Source of the DNA: Oppiella nova | Lineage: Eukaryota; Arthropoda; Arachnida; Sarcoptiformes; Oppiidae | Length of the DNA: 64,000 nt | Assembly: GCA_905397405.1 (NCBI GenBank) | Contig: CAJPVJ010000011.1 | Location: 31,906-95,905 of the forward strand | Direction: 5' to 3' | Shown: piece by piece, positions 32,979 to 42,824 of the stretch | Position numbering within the stretch: position 1 is the first letter of the stretch | How the letters are laid out: each line of letters begins with the position of its first letter | Program-made: the position numbers and the translations under genes | The notes under the pieces: model-generated | What the model saw: the letters and a program-made list of their open reading frames with translations, nothing else | Databases searched by the model: none | Told to the model about the DNA's origin: nothing

Positions 32979-33005
32979 AAAGCCCGTTGTCATTCAACGG
33001 GCTTT
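32979..33005 (+). terminator. Hairpin terminator after leuS
   Basis: Perfect 11-bp stem AAAGCCCGTTG / CAACGGGCTTT, loop TCATT. The downstream U tract is short, so termination may be partial, allowing some lptE readthrough. Confidence 0.7.
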
Positions 33006-33075
33006 GATTCTAAAATGGCGTGAATTTATAAAGATTAAATATTCCATATCCAATGGAATTTCATGAGGACAAAGC

Positions 33076-33609
33076 ATGCATTTAGTTCAACGTGTTGCTG
33101 CAGTTGTATTAACTTTGGGTCTGAGTGCGGGCTTAGTAGGTTGTGGCTTTCATTTAAAGGGCACCAATGCCCAAGCAACGCCTTTGGTTTACACTAAATT
33201 ACAACTGGTGTTACCAGCGAATACTGAAGATCTTGAAAAGAAACTCAGTGTTTATTTAACTGCAACAGGTGTCCAACTGAGTAATTCAAGTGATGCTTAT
33301 GTATTACGAGTATTAGACTACAAGCCTGTTCGTCATGAGTTAAATGGTAAATTGGTAGAAACACTACTCCGTCTAAGTGTTACTTTCCAGATTGAAGATA
33401 AACAAGGGAATCCGATTACTGAACCTCGGACCTTAAATGCATCTCGTAGTTATCAATATGATGTTGCAACGGTCAACACAGATGATCAACAATATAAATA
33501 TCTGAGCCAAATTTTGATTGATGACATTGCACAACAAATGTCGCGTCAAATTGCAGCCAACCGCTTACCTAAAGCACGTACTCTTTCGAACCAACCTGTA
33601 GCGCAATAA
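33076..33609 (+). CDS. lptE: LPS-assembly lipoprotein LptE
   Basis: Outer-membrane lipoprotein plug of the LptD translocon, which inserts LPS or lipooligosaccharide. Seen: lipoprotein signal with lipobox GLVGCGFHLKG (Cys about 23), then an alternating strand/helix domain of LptE size with LRLSVTFQIED and RSYQYDVATVNTDDQQYKYL. Length 177. Position between leuS and holA is diagnostic. holA follows after four bases. Confidence 0.93.
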   Translation: MHLVQRVAAVVLTLGLSAGLVGCGFHLKGTNAQATPLVYTKLQLVLPANTEDLEKKLSVYLTATGVQLSNSSDAYVLRVLDYKPVRHELNGKLVETLLRLSVTFQIEDKQGNPITEPRTLNASRSYQYDVATVNTDDQQYKYLSQILIDDIAQQMSRQIAANRLPKARTLSNQPVAQ

Positions 33610-33613
33610 TTTT

Positions 33614-34606
33614 ATGAAACTTGACTATTTACAAGCCCTTAAACGTGTTGATGAAGCGCGAGGTGTTTGGATTTTACATGGTCAAGAACCACTTCTAGAA
33701 CAAAACCTACTCGATGCTTTAAGAAAAAGCTGGGCAAAACATGAAGTAGAAAGACAACGCTATGATCTCAATAGCGTTTCCGACTGGAAAAATGTCTTTA
33801 ATGCTTTGAATAGCTTATCTTTATTTTCTCAAAATCTGGCACTTGAAGTCCATGGTAATATCAAACCCGATGCCAATGGACTCAAACAACTCAAACACTA
33901 TATTCAACATAATGAACACAACTTGCTTGTGATCATTATGCCCAAACAAGACTCAAGTAGTCTAAAGTCAAGTTTCTTTCAAACCGTTGAAGCCAATGGT
34001 GTTGTGATTGCTTTAACCGCAAATTACCCGCAAGACCGTCAACGAATATTGTCAATCGAAGCAGATCAGCTCGGTGTCCAATTAAATCAAGATGCCTGGA
34101 TCTGGCTTGAACAACATCATGAACATAATCTTTTGGCTGCCAAAAATAGCCTGATGCGTGTTGCCGATACCTTCCCAGATCAAAAACAGATTTCAATTGA
34201 ACATTTACAAGAATGTTTACAGGATCAATCACGTTATAGCACCTTTGATTTAAGTGATGCATTGATTGCTGGAAACTTGGCACTTTCGATTAAAATTTTC
34301 CAATATCTTGTGGAGTCAGGCGAACCCAACAGTTTAATTTTATGGACAATTAGTAAAGAAATGCGTCTTTTGATGCAGTTGTATGAACAACCACAAAATG
34401 CCTTACAGCTCGGCATTTGGAAAACCAAGATTTCATTGTATCAACAAGCACTTAGACGCTTAAATCCACATTCATTTTTAACTTGGCCACAACTTTTATT
34501 GCGTGTAGATGCTGCAATCAAAGGACTCAGCAAAGAAAGTCCAGAACATATCATTCAACAATGTATTGCTGAGTTGTGTGGAAAAACTTTATTTATCAAT
34601 GCTTAG
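33614..34606 (+). CDS. holA: DNA polymerase III delta subunit
   Basis: Clamp-loader subunit that opens the beta clamp. Seen: VWILHGQEPLLEQNLLDALR at the N-terminus, where HolA has its degenerate nucleotide-fold, LVIIMPKQDSSSLKSSFF, LKQLKHYIQ and the C-terminal helical collar with SKEMRLLMQLYEQ and LLRVDAAIKGLSKESPEHII. Length 330. Closely spaced with lptE, so translationally linked. Confidence 0.93.
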   Translation: MKLDYLQALKRVDEARGVWILHGQEPLLEQNLLDALRKSWAKHEVERQRYDLNSVSDWKNVFNALNSLSLFSQNLALEVHGNIKPDANGLKQLKHYIQHNEHNLLVIIMPKQDSSSLKSSFFQTVEANGVVIALTANYPQDRQRILSIEADQLGVQLNQDAWIWLEQHHEHNLLAAKNSLMRVADTFPDQKQISIEHLQECLQDQSRYSTFDLSDALIAGNLALSIKIFQYLVESGEPNSLILWTISKEMRLLMQLYEQPQNALQLGIWKTKISLYQQALRRLNPHSFLTWPQLLLRVDAAIKGLSKESPEHIIQQCIAELCGKTLFINA

Positions 34607-34617
34607 ATAGATATTAT

Positions 34618-34632
34618 ACAGAATAATTCTCA
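34618..34632. promoter_or_regulatory. Fur-box-like palindrome upstream of macA
   Basis: ACAGAATAATTCTCA; the reverse strand reads TGAGAATTATTCTGT, agreeing at 11 of 14 fixed positions with the TGATAATNATTATCA 7-1-7 Fur core (my count by eye). It lies 86 bases before the macA ATG, after the holA stop. Confidence 0.45.
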
Positions 34633-34717
34633 TTTCCATTTATTTTAAAAAATTCACGCTTTATCCTTATTTAATCATTATAATTTGATCAATTTTTCTC
34701 TCAGCCCAATTATCGCT

Positions 34718-36082
34718 ATGCCAAAAATAAAACCAGCCAAAGCCATTCTTATAGCGGTTTGTCTTGCCATCATTGCCGCAATCGCATGGTATGTATTAAA
34801 GCCTAAAAATACACAACCTCAGTATATAACCTCAGAAGTCACACGTGGTGATATTGAAGATGCAGTTCTTGCAACAGGTGATTTAGAAGCAACCAAGATG
34901 GTGAGCGTTGGTGCGCAGGTTTCGGGTCAAGTTAAAAAAATGTACGTCAAGCTGGGTGACCAAGTTAAACAAGGTCAACTGATTGCACAAATTGATTCAG
35001 TGCGTCAAAGCAACGATTTAAAAACGGCTGAAGCCAATATTAAAAATCAACAGGCTCAGTTGACAACCAAACAGGCGACTTTAGCCAAAGCTGAGGCAGA
35101 ATATAACCGCCAAAAAAATATGTTTGCACAAGATGCAACCTCTAAAGCAGATTATGACAGTGCCTTAGCCGCATTTAAAACAGCACAAGCTGATATTGCT
35201 TCGATGGATGCACAAATTGAGCAATCCAAACTTACACTTGCAACATCACAAGAAAACTTAGGTTATACCCGTATTGTTGCACCTATGGACGGCACCGTGG
35301 TAGCCATTGTGACCGAAGAAGGTCAAACGGTAAACGCCAACCAAAGTGCACCGACTATTGTGAAACTTGCAAAATTGGACACCATGACCATCAAGGCACA
35401 AGTGTCTGAAGCAGATGTCATGAAAGTTCAAGAAGGTCAAAAAGTTTATTTCACTACACTGGGTGATAGTGAGAAAAAACGCTATGCAACACTGCGTCAA
35501 GTAGAGCCAGCACCAGAATCAATTAATACTGAAACATCAAGCAACTCATCTTCATCATCAACAAGTACAGCGATTTATTATAATGCCCTATTCGATGTAC
35601 CAAACGATGACGGTAAACTCCGAATTGATATGACCGCACAGGTGTATATCATTCTGGCTGAAGCCAAAAATGCACTGACTGTTCCTGCTGCGGCATTACA
35701 GTCTTCAAACCGCCCACAACGTGCCAATAAATCCGCAAATGGCGCATCTGGTGCAAATTCAACTCGTTCAGCATCTGCACCTCAAGGTCAAGCAAATAAA
35801 AATGGACAAAATGCTGCTGATCGCCCAGAACGCCTTGAACTCACAGCAGATGAAAAGACTTTGATTGATCAAGGTAAAGCTTCGGTTTCGATTGTTCGCG
35901 TTTTACAGGCGGATGGTAGTGCTCAACGTAAACAAGTTTTAATTGGTTTAAATAACCGTGTAACCGCCCAAGTACTGCGTGGCCTCAATGAAGGTGATCA
36001 AGTTGTACTAGCAGATGGTTCAGATACATCCAATGACTCTGCAAAACGAAGCAATAAAAACAGTGGCCCAATGAGACTCTAA
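34718..36082 (+). CDS. macA: MacA-type periplasmic adaptor (membrane fusion) protein
   Basis: Links the MacB ABC transporter to an outer-membrane channel. Seen: N-terminal transmembrane anchor ([19 protein letters not shown]), lipoyl/hairpin region ([25 protein letters not shown]), a coiled-coil stretch of about 100 residues rich in Gln/Lys/Ala, beta-barrel [23 protein letters not shown], and a membrane-proximal domain. A Ser-rich stretch and a long low-complexity Asn/Ala/Gln insert (about residues 330-380) are unusual. The ATG at 34718 is preferred to a TTG at 34685. macB starts two bases after its stop. Confidence 0.9.
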   Translation: MPKIKPAKAILIAVCLAIIAAIAWYVLKPKNTQPQYITSEVTRGDIEDAVLATGDLEATKMVSVGAQVSGQVKKMYVKLGDQVKQGQLIAQIDSVRQSNDLKTAEANIKNQQAQLTTKQATLAKAEAEYNRQKNMFAQDATSKADYDSALAAFKTAQADIASMDAQIEQSKLTLATSQENLGYTRIVAPMDGTVVAIVTEEGQTVNANQSAPTIVKLAKLDTMTIKAQVSEADVMKVQEGQKVYFTTLGDSEKKRYATLRQVEPAPESINTETSSNSSSSSTSTAIYYNALFDVPNDDGKLRIDMTAQVYIILAEAKNALTVPAAALQSSNRPQRANKSANGASGANSTRSASAPQGQANKNGQNAADRPERLELTADEKTLIDQGKASVSIVRVLQADGSAQRKQVLIGLNNRVTAQVLRGLNEGDQVVLADGSDTSNDSAKRSNKNSGPMRL

Positions 36083-36084
36083 GC

Positions 36085-38076
36085 ATGGATCAGAACAATC
36101 ATCAGATCAAACCTCTACTTGAGGTCAGTAATCTGATTCGTGAGTTCCCTGCGGGTGAATCCACTATTCAGATTTTAAAGAGTATTAACCTTAAAATTTA
36201 CCCCGGTGAACTGGTTGCTATTGTTGGGCAATCTGGTTCGGGTAAATCGACATTGATGAATATCTTGGGCTGTTTGGATCAACCTACATCAGGTAGTTAT
36301 CAAGTCAATGGACGTGAAACAGGTCAACTTGAACCCGATGAGCTCGCGCAATTACGCCGTGAATATTTTGGCTTTATTTTCCAGCGCTATCACTTATTGG
36401 GTGATTTAAATGCCGCAGGAAACGTTGAAGTCCCAGCGATTTATGCTGGTATGGATCCGAGTGTGCGTCAAAAGCGTTCACATGAAATCTTGACTGACTT
36501 AGGACTCGGTGAAAAAACTGAAAACCGTCCAAATCAGCTTTCGGGTGGACAACAACAGCGAGTTTCGATTGCCCGTGCTTTGATGAATGGTGGTGATGTC
36601 ATCCTTGCGGATGAGCCAACTGGTGCACTAGATAAGCACAGTGGTGTTGAGGTTATGCGTATTTTACGTGAGCTCAATGCCAAAGGGCATACCATCATCC
36701 TGGTTACCCATGATATGAATGTGGCAAAAAATGCGACACGTATCATTGAAATCAGTGATGGTAACATCATCGCGGATAAGCCAAATGTTCCCGAACATGA
36801 TGATGAGATTGATGTTGTTGTCGACCCAGAACCTAAGTCGAATCGTAAAAAGTCATCTAAATGGCGTTCTGCATTAGATCGTTTTGCAGAAGCCTTCCGT
36901 ATGGCCTTGCTGGCAATGAATGCCCATCGTATGCGTACCTTTTTAACCATGCTGGGTATTATTATCGGGATTGCATCTGTGGTCTCGGTGGTGGCTTTGG
37001 GCAATGGCTCACAAAAACAGATTCTTGATAACATCAGCAGTTTAGGCACCAATACCATTACCGTCTTTCAGGGACGTGGCTTTGGTGACAACTCGAAGAC
37101 AGCACAGTTTAAAACCTTGGTTCCAGCAGATGCTGAGGCACTCTCAGAGCAACCTTATGTCGAAGCAGTCAGTCCAACAGTCAATAGTAGCGTAACAGCA
37201 CGTTTTAAAGACACCGAAGCTTCTGCAACCGTCAATGGTGTCAGTGCTGATTTCTTCTATGTGCGTGGTATGACCTTTAAATCTGGGCAAGCTTTTGATA
37301 AAAACAGTATCACTGGGCGAGCGCAGGATGTGGTGATTGATGCCAATACTGAAAAGACTTTCTTTGCAGATGGCACTAACCCTGTAGGTCAAGTGCTGTT
37401 ATTGGGGAGTGTTCCAAGCCGAATCATTGGTGTGATTGATGCACAGCAAGGCTTTATGGGCAACTCAGACAGTCTCAATGTTTATCTACCTTATTCAACC
37501 GTCATGAGCCGAATGTTAGGACAATCCAATGTCCGTAGCATCATCGTGCGTATTAAAGATGAATATCCAACTGCGGTTGCTGAAAATGCCATTTTAAGTT
37601 TGTTGGAACAACGTCATGGCGCACAAGATGTCTTTACTCAAAACTCTGACAGTATTCGTCAAACCATTGAACAGACCACACAAACCATGACTTTACTGGT
37701 TTCAGCTATTGCGGTGATTTCATTGGTTGTCGGTGGTATTGGGGTAATGAACATCATGTTGGTGTCTGTGACCGAGCGTACCCAAGAAATCGGTGTGCGT
37801 ATGGCTGTAGGTGCTCGGCAAAGTGACATTCTGCAACAGTTCCTGATCGAAGCTGTTTTGGTGTGTATTTTGGGCGGTATCTTAGGGGTCCTGCTCTCTT
37901 TAGGCATTGGACAGTTGATTGGACATATTGCCAAAGGCAGTTTCCAAATGGCGTATTCAAGCACCTCTATCATTGCGGCATTTGTATGTTCAACCTTGAT
38001 TGGTGTGGTATTTGGATTTATCCCAGCTCGCAATGCAGCACAGCTCAATCCTGTTGATGCACTTTCGCGTGAATAA
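36085..38076 (+). CDS. macB: MacB-type ABC exporter (ATPase fused to permease)
   Basis: Mechanotransmission-type ABC transporter that drives export from the periplasm through an adaptor and outer-membrane factor. Seen: Walker [10 protein letters not shown], signature LSGGQQQR, Walker [14 protein letters not shown]-loop LVTHD; a first transmembrane helix ([20 protein letters not shown]), a large periplasmic domain, then three helices including [22 protein letters not shown]. Length 663. Substrates of the family include macrolides, enterotoxin and siderophores (PvdT). The upstream Fur-like site favours a siderophore role; this is inference. Confidence 0.93.
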   Translation: MDQNNHQIKPLLEVSNLIREFPAGESTIQILKSINLKIYPGELVAIVGQSGSGKSTLMNILGCLDQPTSGSYQVNGRETGQLEPDELAQLRREYFGFIFQRYHLLGDLNAAGNVEVPAIYAGMDPSVRQKRSHEILTDLGLGEKTENRPNQLSGGQQQRVSIARALMNGGDVILADEPTGALDKHSGVEVMRILRELNAKGHTIILVTHDMNVAKNATRIIEISDGNIIADKPNVPEHDDEIDVVVDPEPKSNRKKSSKWRSALDRFAEAFRMALLAMNAHRMRTFLTMLGIIIGIASVVSVVALGNGSQKQILDNISSLGTNTITVFQGRGFGDNSKTAQFKTLVPADAEALSEQPYVEAVSPTVNSSVTARFKDTEASATVNGVSADFFYVRGMTFKSGQAFDKNSITGRAQDVVIDANTEKTFFADGTNPVGQVLLLGSVPSRIIGVIDAQQGFMGNSDSLNVYLPYSTVMSRMLGQSNVRSIIVRIKDEYPTAVAENAILSLLEQRHGAQDVFTQNSDSIRQTIEQTTQTMTLLVSAIAVISLVVGGIGVMNIMLVSVTERTQEIGVRMAVGARQSDILQQFLIEAVLVCILGGILGVLLSLGIGQLIGHIAKGSFQMAYSSTSIIAAFVCSTLIGVVFGFIPARNAAQLNPVDALSRE

Positions 38077-38098
38077 CCGAAGAATAAGGAAATTATTA

Positions 38099-39502
38099 AT
38101 GCAAATGAATTTAAGCAAACTTGCAAGCGCCTTGATTCTTGGGAGTTCATTGGTCGGTTGTTCGGCTGTGGTTAAAACCCCATACGAGGCCCCTGCTGTG
38201 CAAATTCCAAATGGTTTTGTTTACGACAATGCAAAATCTAAACACGTTCAGGCAGATTTATATGCAGATCAGTGGTGGACCTTATTTGGTGATGCTCAGT
38301 TAAATCAACTGGTCAATCAAGTAATTCAACGTAATGCTGATTTGGCTGTTGCAGGGATTAACTTACAAACAGCCCGTTTAAGAGCTGGCTTAGCGCGTGA
38401 CCAACAAGGGCCTCGTGTTAATTCTGGAGTATCTACAGGCCATAGCTTTGACCTTCATTCAGGTGATGATGCTGCCAAAGGTCTATCTCTCAGTGCGGGT
38501 GTCAGTTATGAAGTGGATTTGTTTGGAAAATTAGCACGTCAAACTGAAGCATCGAAGTGGGAATCTTTAGCCACTGAACAAGACTTACAAGCCACTGGGC
38601 AGACCTTAATTGCCACAACCGCAAATTTATATTGGCAATTGGGTTATTTAAATGAACGTTACAGCTCTGCCCAACAAAGCCTAGCTGCTACTCAAAAAAC
38701 CTTTGAATTGGTGCGTACTCAATATCGCGCTGGCGCAGTTTCAGGACTAGATTTGACCCAAGCTGAGCAATCGGTACAAAGCCAAAAAGCCAGTTTAAGC
38801 CAAATTGAACAGCAACGTGTTGAAACACGTACCGCTTTGGCAGTGTTATTACAAATACCTGTGCAACAGTTAAATATTCAAGAACCACAGCAATTACCGC
38901 AGATCAGTCTACCCAATATCTCAGCGGGTTTACCGGCAGATATTTTGTCGCGCCGTCCTGATTTAAAAGCAGCCGAATTGCGTTTACGTGAATCTTTGGC
39001 GACCAAAGATGCCACCAAAGCCAGCTATTATCCTTCAATCAGTTTGACGGGGAATTTAGGTTCAACCAGCACATCATTGACAAATTTATTGAAAAATCCT
39101 GCACTGACTTTAGGCGCAAGCTTAAGCCTGCCGTTTTTGCAATATAATGATATGCAAAAGAATTTAAAAATCAGTGAACTGGACTATGAAAAAGCCATTG
39201 TTCAATATCGCAATACCTTGTACCAAGCTTTTGCAGATACTGAAAATGCATTGTCGAATCGTACTGAGCTAGATAAACAAGTCGCCTTTCAACAAAAGAA
39301 CTTGGAACTTGCGGAAAAAACAGAACGTTTGACCAATGTACGCTATCGTAATGGTGCAATTGCTTTAAAAAATGTTTTGGATGCTCAAGAAACCACGCGT
39401 AGTGCTCGTTTGTCTTTAGTCCAAGCAAAGCAAAGCCAATACAATGCTTATGTCACTTTGATGCAAGCTTTGGGTGGTAGTCCGATTAAGCAATTACCTT
39501 AA
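38099..39502 (+). CDS. Outer-membrane efflux lipoprotein, TolC/OprM (NodT) family
   Basis: Trimeric outer-membrane channel for the macAB-type exporter. Seen: lipobox LVGCSA (Cys about 20), DQWWTLFGDAQLNQLVNQV, the conserved domain repeats with long helices, GLPADILSRRPDL and YRNGAIALKNVLDAQET. The ATG at 38099 has AAGGA eight bases upstream and starts 22 bases after the macB stop; longer starts run into macB. Length 467. The order adaptor-ABC-outer-membrane factor resembles pvdRT-opmQ. Confidence 0.92.
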   Translation: MQMNLSKLASALILGSSLVGCSAVVKTPYEAPAVQIPNGFVYDNAKSKHVQADLYADQWWTLFGDAQLNQLVNQVIQRNADLAVAGINLQTARLRAGLARDQQGPRVNSGVSTGHSFDLHSGDDAAKGLSLSAGVSYEVDLFGKLARQTEASKWESLATEQDLQATGQTLIATTANLYWQLGYLNERYSSAQQSLAATQKTFELVRTQYRAGAVSGLDLTQAEQSVQSQKASLSQIEQQRVETRTALAVLLQIPVQQLNIQEPQQLPQISLPNISAGLPADILSRRPDLKAAELRLRESLATKDATKASYYPSISLTGNLGSTSTSLTNLLKNPALTLGASLSLPFLQYNDMQKNLKISELDYEKAIVQYRNTLYQAFADTENALSNRTELDKQVAFQQKNLELAEKTERLTNVRYRNGAIALKNVLDAQETTRSARLSLVQAKQSQYNAYVTLMQALGGSPIKQLP

Positions 39503-39518
39503 GAATGTGTTGAGATAA

Positions 39519-39542
39519 GAAAGCCCTGAGGGGCTTTTTTTT
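39519..39542 (+). terminator. Rho-independent terminator of the macAB-OMF operon
   Basis: Stem AAGCCC / GGGCTT, loop TGAG, followed by TTTTTT. Confidence 0.88.
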
Positions 39543-39663
39543 CATGCTATGTTTTCTTTTTGGGTCAATACCCTACTATTCTTATAAGCTGGGTATTGCA
39601 AATTGCCATTTATCATATTTAACCCATTAATATAATTAAAGATAAAAATTAATTTTAATCTTT

Positions 39664-40638
39664 TTATTTATCTTTCACGCTAAAGAAACCAAATTTTAAA
39701 TTGTCTTTTGCTGTCACTATATATGGATCATTTTCATCTACGGAATTATCTTTTTTAAGCTGTTCACTCCAATAAAATGGTTTTGAAAAAAGAACTGTGA
39801 TTCGTCGTCCAAAGAACCGAATAAATTCAGGTATGGCAAAAATAAGCGCATAGAGTGGTGTCTGAAAATGATTGATAAACACGGTTTGCCAACTTTGCTT
39901 AAAGGATTCTTTTTTCTCTTGAATATCATAACAATATGTTAATTTACTTTTATAATCTTGCTCAGGATCATCTATCCCTTTTCTGTAGTACAGTGGTTCA
40001 GGCCCCTGTTCTACATAAGTTTTTATAAATAGTAAAAAGCCTTCTATATAGTCTTTATGAATATTGGGTGTACCCAACTGTATATCATGTTTTATCACTT
40101 CACCATCAAGTATATAGGCATGTAACTCATATAGCGGTAGCCCCACTACACCTTGTGATTGAACGATATCAAAATAAAGATCACTTAATTTTAATTGCAG
40201 GATTTCATTACTTTTACTGAAAGTTATTTCTTTGTTCTTCCTATTTAGAATTATAGAGTTGTATAAAGGTTTAAGGAGTTCACTCCTTATCAATGGCTGA
40301 AGCATCGTTAGAAGAATATATAAGCTTGCAATAAAAATAGATATGGCTCCAAACCACATAATATAATCTATTTCACCATAATCAAAAAAAATCAAATATA
40401 TAAAGAAAATACTCATTACAAGTACGGGGATATCCATTAATAAAGAATAAATAAATGACTTTCCAATCCAAATATACTCTTTATTAATAAATTCTATAAA
40501 TGTCGAATTCATCTGAATAACAGAAAAGTTATGATTGATCACACGTTTGAGTTCAAAAGTATCGAGTTTAAAGAGTTGATACTTCTTTACACTTTCTCCA
40601 ACTTTTGTACGAGGAACGAAATACCATGGATTTTTCAT
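39664..40638 (-). CDS. Divergent fourth member of the two-helix immunity-like family
   Basis: 324 residues. Same layout as the three tandem copies upstream: a cytoplasmic N-part, two hydrophobic helices (about 60-115: LMDIPVLVMSIFFIYLIFF, FGAISIFIASLYILLTML), then a soluble C-part with NRKNKEITF, GLPLYELHAYILDGEVIKHDIQLG, KESFKQSWQTVFINHFQTPL and the terminal KDNLKFGFFSVKDK. The relationship is clear in motif order but sequence identity is low. Its start overlaps the preceding stop by four bases, so it is translated with that copy. Possibly a DUF6708-type protein; function is not proved. Last gene of the T6SS cargo operon. Confidence 0.7.
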   Translation of the reverse strand: MKNPWYFVPRTKVGESVKKYQLFKLDTFELKRVINHNFSVIQMNSTFIEFINKEYIWIGKSFIYSLLMDIPVLVMSIFFIYLIFFDYGEIDYIMWFGAISIFIASLYILLTMLQPLIRSELLKPLYNSIILNRKNKEITFSKSNEILQLKLSDLYFDIVQSQGVVGLPLYELHAYILDGEVIKHDIQLGTPNIHKDYIEGFLLFIKTYVEQGPEPLYYRKGIDDPEQDYKSKLTYCYDIQEKKESFKQSWQTVFINHFQTPLYALIFAIPEFIRFFGRRITVLFSKPFYWSEQLKKDNSVDENDPYIVTAKDNLKFGFFSVKDK

Positions 40639-41636
40639 TTATCTTTCATCTCAAACATACTAAATTCAAAGTTGTCTTTAAAGCTGATCTCCTCTGGACG
40701 TTGTTGTTCCATTTTATTTTTAAGGATAACCTCTTTATGCCATACAGGTAGAGGCTTTATATTAAGCAATATTCGTCTTGCAATAAAATTACCAAGATCA
40801 AAAGGAAAAGAAAATAAAGCAGGAACCCAATTATCATGATAAATAATTCGAAATGATTTCCACGTATCCCGATAACTTTCTTTTGCACCAATGACCTGTT
40901 GGCAAAATGTTAATTGCGTAAACGGATCTATTGTTCCATACATCGGATTAGGCTTTGGATATAGTTCTGCTGGTCCCTTATGCATAAAATGACATATAAA
41001 TGACCATAAACCTTGGGTACGAAAGATACCAATCATAGGAAAACCAATGACGAATGTGTGTTTTAAAATACCATTTTCCACAATATGTGCTCTAAGCTCT
41101 CTTAAAGGTGCACCTGAAAGACCAAAGCTATTCCCCATCACATAAACCACATCTTTCCAATCTCGCTCGATATACTCAGCATCAGTTAAATAAAAAAATA
41201 TTTTGCCTGTTTTTCGGTTAAACAAGATCGGTTTACATATTGGCTTTTTATAATCATATTTAAAGAAAGGATTCAAAAATGCGTATAGTGGTAAAAAAAA
41301 GGTAATCAATGCAGAAATAACGACAGATATTGAAAAATAAATAGACTCGTTAGGACCTCCACCAAGTGTAAAATACAAATATAGGATATGAAATATTAAT
41401 AACAATACAGGAAAACATAAAACTAAAAGACTGATTCCCTTCCCTAACCTTGCATAAGATTGGTCAATAAGCTCAATATAGTCATCATTCATGCTTAAAA
41501 AAGACCAGTTATGATTGCGTTTAAATTCATCATAAGGCGTTAAAAGTACATCATTTTCCTCTAATTTTGAAAAAGGTATATTTTCTTTAAATACGTCATA
41601 ACCAAACGCATGTTTTTTAATTTTACTTTTCATCAT
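40635..41636 (-). CDS. Immunity-like membrane protein, tandem copy 3 of 3
   Basis: 333 residues, nearly identical to the two upstream copies over the first about 65 residues and from about 127 to the end. The transmembrane stretch (about 68-125: ISLLVLCFPVLLLIFHILYL and YFSISVVISALITFFLPLYA) differs from both. Conserved landmarks: NRKTGKIFFYLTDAEYIERDW, HTFVIGFPMIG, FICHFMHKGPAELYPKPNP and the end KDNFEFSMFEMKDK. This resembles a DUF6708-like family (by memory, uncertain). Its position after a T6SS effector and membrane topology suggest an immunity role against a membrane-acting toxin; inference. Confidence 0.72.
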   Translation of the reverse strand: MMKSKIKKHAFGYDVFKENIPFSKLEENDVLLTPYDEFKRNHNWSFLSMNDDYIELIDQSYARLGKGISLLVLCFPVLLLIFHILYLYFTLGGGPNESIYFSISVVISALITFFLPLYAFLNPFFKYDYKKPICKPILFNRKTGKIFFYLTDAEYIERDWKDVVYVMGNSFGLSGAPLRELRAHIVENGILKHTFVIGFPMIGIFRTQGLWSFICHFMHKGPAELYPKPNPMYGTIDPFTQLTFCQQVIGAKESYRDTWKSFRIIYHDNWVPALFSFPFDLGNFIARRILLNIKPLPVWHKEVILKNKMEQQRPEEISFKDNFEFSMFEMKDK

Positions 41637-41710
41637 GCAACCATTTTACTGATGCTTCCAAATATTAAGCTCACAAAAAAATATAATTTTCATTTTAATC
41701 ATTAAAGATC

Positions 41711-41728
41711 AAAGCGCTTATGCGCTTT
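41711..41728 (-). other. Intercistronic hairpin after tandem copy 2
   Basis: Stem AAAGCGC / GCGCTTT, loop TTAT, immediately after the stop of copy 2. No good T-run follows on the minus strand, so it may stabilise or attenuate the message rather than terminate fully. Confidence 0.55.
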
Positions 41729-41729
41729 A

Positions 41730-42731
41730 TCATTTATCTTTCATCTCAAACATACTAAATTCAAAGTTGTCTTTAAAGCTGATCTCCTCTGGACGTTGTT
41801 GTTCCATTTTATTTTTAAGGATAACCTCTTTATGCCATACAGGTAGAGATTTTATATTGAGCAATATTCGTCTTGCAATAAAATTAAAAAGATCAAAAGG
41901 ATAGGAAAATAACGCAGGAACCCAATTATAGTGATAAATGATTCGAAATGACTTCCATGTATCTCGATAACTTTCTTTTGCTCCAATGACCTGTTGGCAA
42001 AACGTTAATTGAGTAAACGGATCTATCGTTCCATACATCGGATGAGGCTTTGGATATAGTTCTTCAGGTCCCTTATGCATAAAATGACATATAAATGACC
42101 ATAAGCCTTGGGTACGGAATATACCCATCATCGGGAAGCCAATGACAAAAGTATGTTTTAACAGACCATCTTCAACAATATGTGCTCTAAGCTCTCTTAG
42201 AGGTGCACCTGAGAGACCAAAGCTATTCCCCATTACATAAACAACATCTTTCCAATCTCGCTCTATATATTCAGCATCAGTTAAATAAAAAAAAACTTTG
42301 CCTGTTTTTCGGTTAAATAAAATCGGCTTACATAATGGTTTCTTATAATCATATTTATAAAAAGGACGAAAAAAAACAAAAAAGCAAAACCATATTATAA
42401 AAACAACAGAAGTTACAATCAAGAAAGTTATAAATATTGAATCATTACTATCACCACCAAGAGTAAAATATAAGTATAAAAAATATAATGCAATTAACAT
42501 CAGTGGAATTACAAATATAAATGGGCTTAAGCCTTTTCCAAGTCTTGCATAAGATTGATCTATAAGTTCAATATAATCATCATTCATGCTTAGAAAAGAC
42601 CAGTTATGATTACGTTTAAACTCATCATGAGGAGATAAAAGTACATCACCTTCATCCAATTTTGAAAAAGGTATATTTTCCCTAAAAACATCATAACCAA
42701 ACACATGTTTTTTAATTTTACTTTTCATCAT
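41730..42731 (-). CDS. Immunity-like membrane protein, tandem copy 2 of 3
   Basis: 333 residues. The N- and C-parts match copies 1 and 3; the membrane stretch (LSPFIFVIPLMLIALYFLYL and FITFLIVTSVVFIIWFCFFV) is its own. Unit length to the next copy is about 1.1 kb, with almost identical 93-base spacers, so these are recent tandem duplications that could recombine. Same inferred role as copy 1. Copy-specific changes outside the helices are few (for example VEDGLLK for VENGILK). Confidence 0.72.
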   Translation of the reverse strand: MMKSKIKKHVFGYDVFRENIPFSKLDEGDVLLSPHDEFKRNHNWSFLSMNDDYIELIDQSYARLGKGLSPFIFVIPLMLIALYFLYLYFTLGGDSNDSIFITFLIVTSVVFIIWFCFFVFFRPFYKYDYKKPLCKPILFNRKTGKVFFYLTDAEYIERDWKDVVYVMGNSFGLSGAPLRELRAHIVEDGLLKHTFVIGFPMMGIFRTQGLWSFICHFMHKGPEELYPKPHPMYGTIDPFTQLTFCQQVIGAKESYRDTWKSFRIIYHYNWVPALFSYPFDLFNFIARRILLNIKSLPVWHKEVILKNKMEQQRPEEISFKDNFEFSMFEMKDK

Positions 42732-42805
42732 GTAACCATTTTACTGATGCTTCCAAATATTAAGCTCACAAAAAAATATAATTTTCATTTTAATCATTAA
42801 AGATC

Positions 42806-42823
42806 AAAGCGCTTGCGCGCTTT
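42806..42823 (-). other. Intercistronic hairpin after tandem copy 1
   Basis: Stem AAAGCGC / GCGCTTT, loop TTGC, immediately after the stop of copy 1, at the same place as the hairpin after copy 2. Confidence 0.55.
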
Positions 42824-42824
42824 A

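Noticed and set aside
36534-37058. 174-codon minus-strand open frame inside macB
   Set aside because: It lies opposite the ABC signature, Walker B and first membrane helix of an unambiguous gene and has no family resemblance; it is a shadow.
37659-38150. 163-codon minus-strand open frame at the macB/outer-membrane factor junction
   Set aside because: It covers the end of macB and the start of the lipoprotein gene on the other strand; no ribosome site and no recognisable domain.
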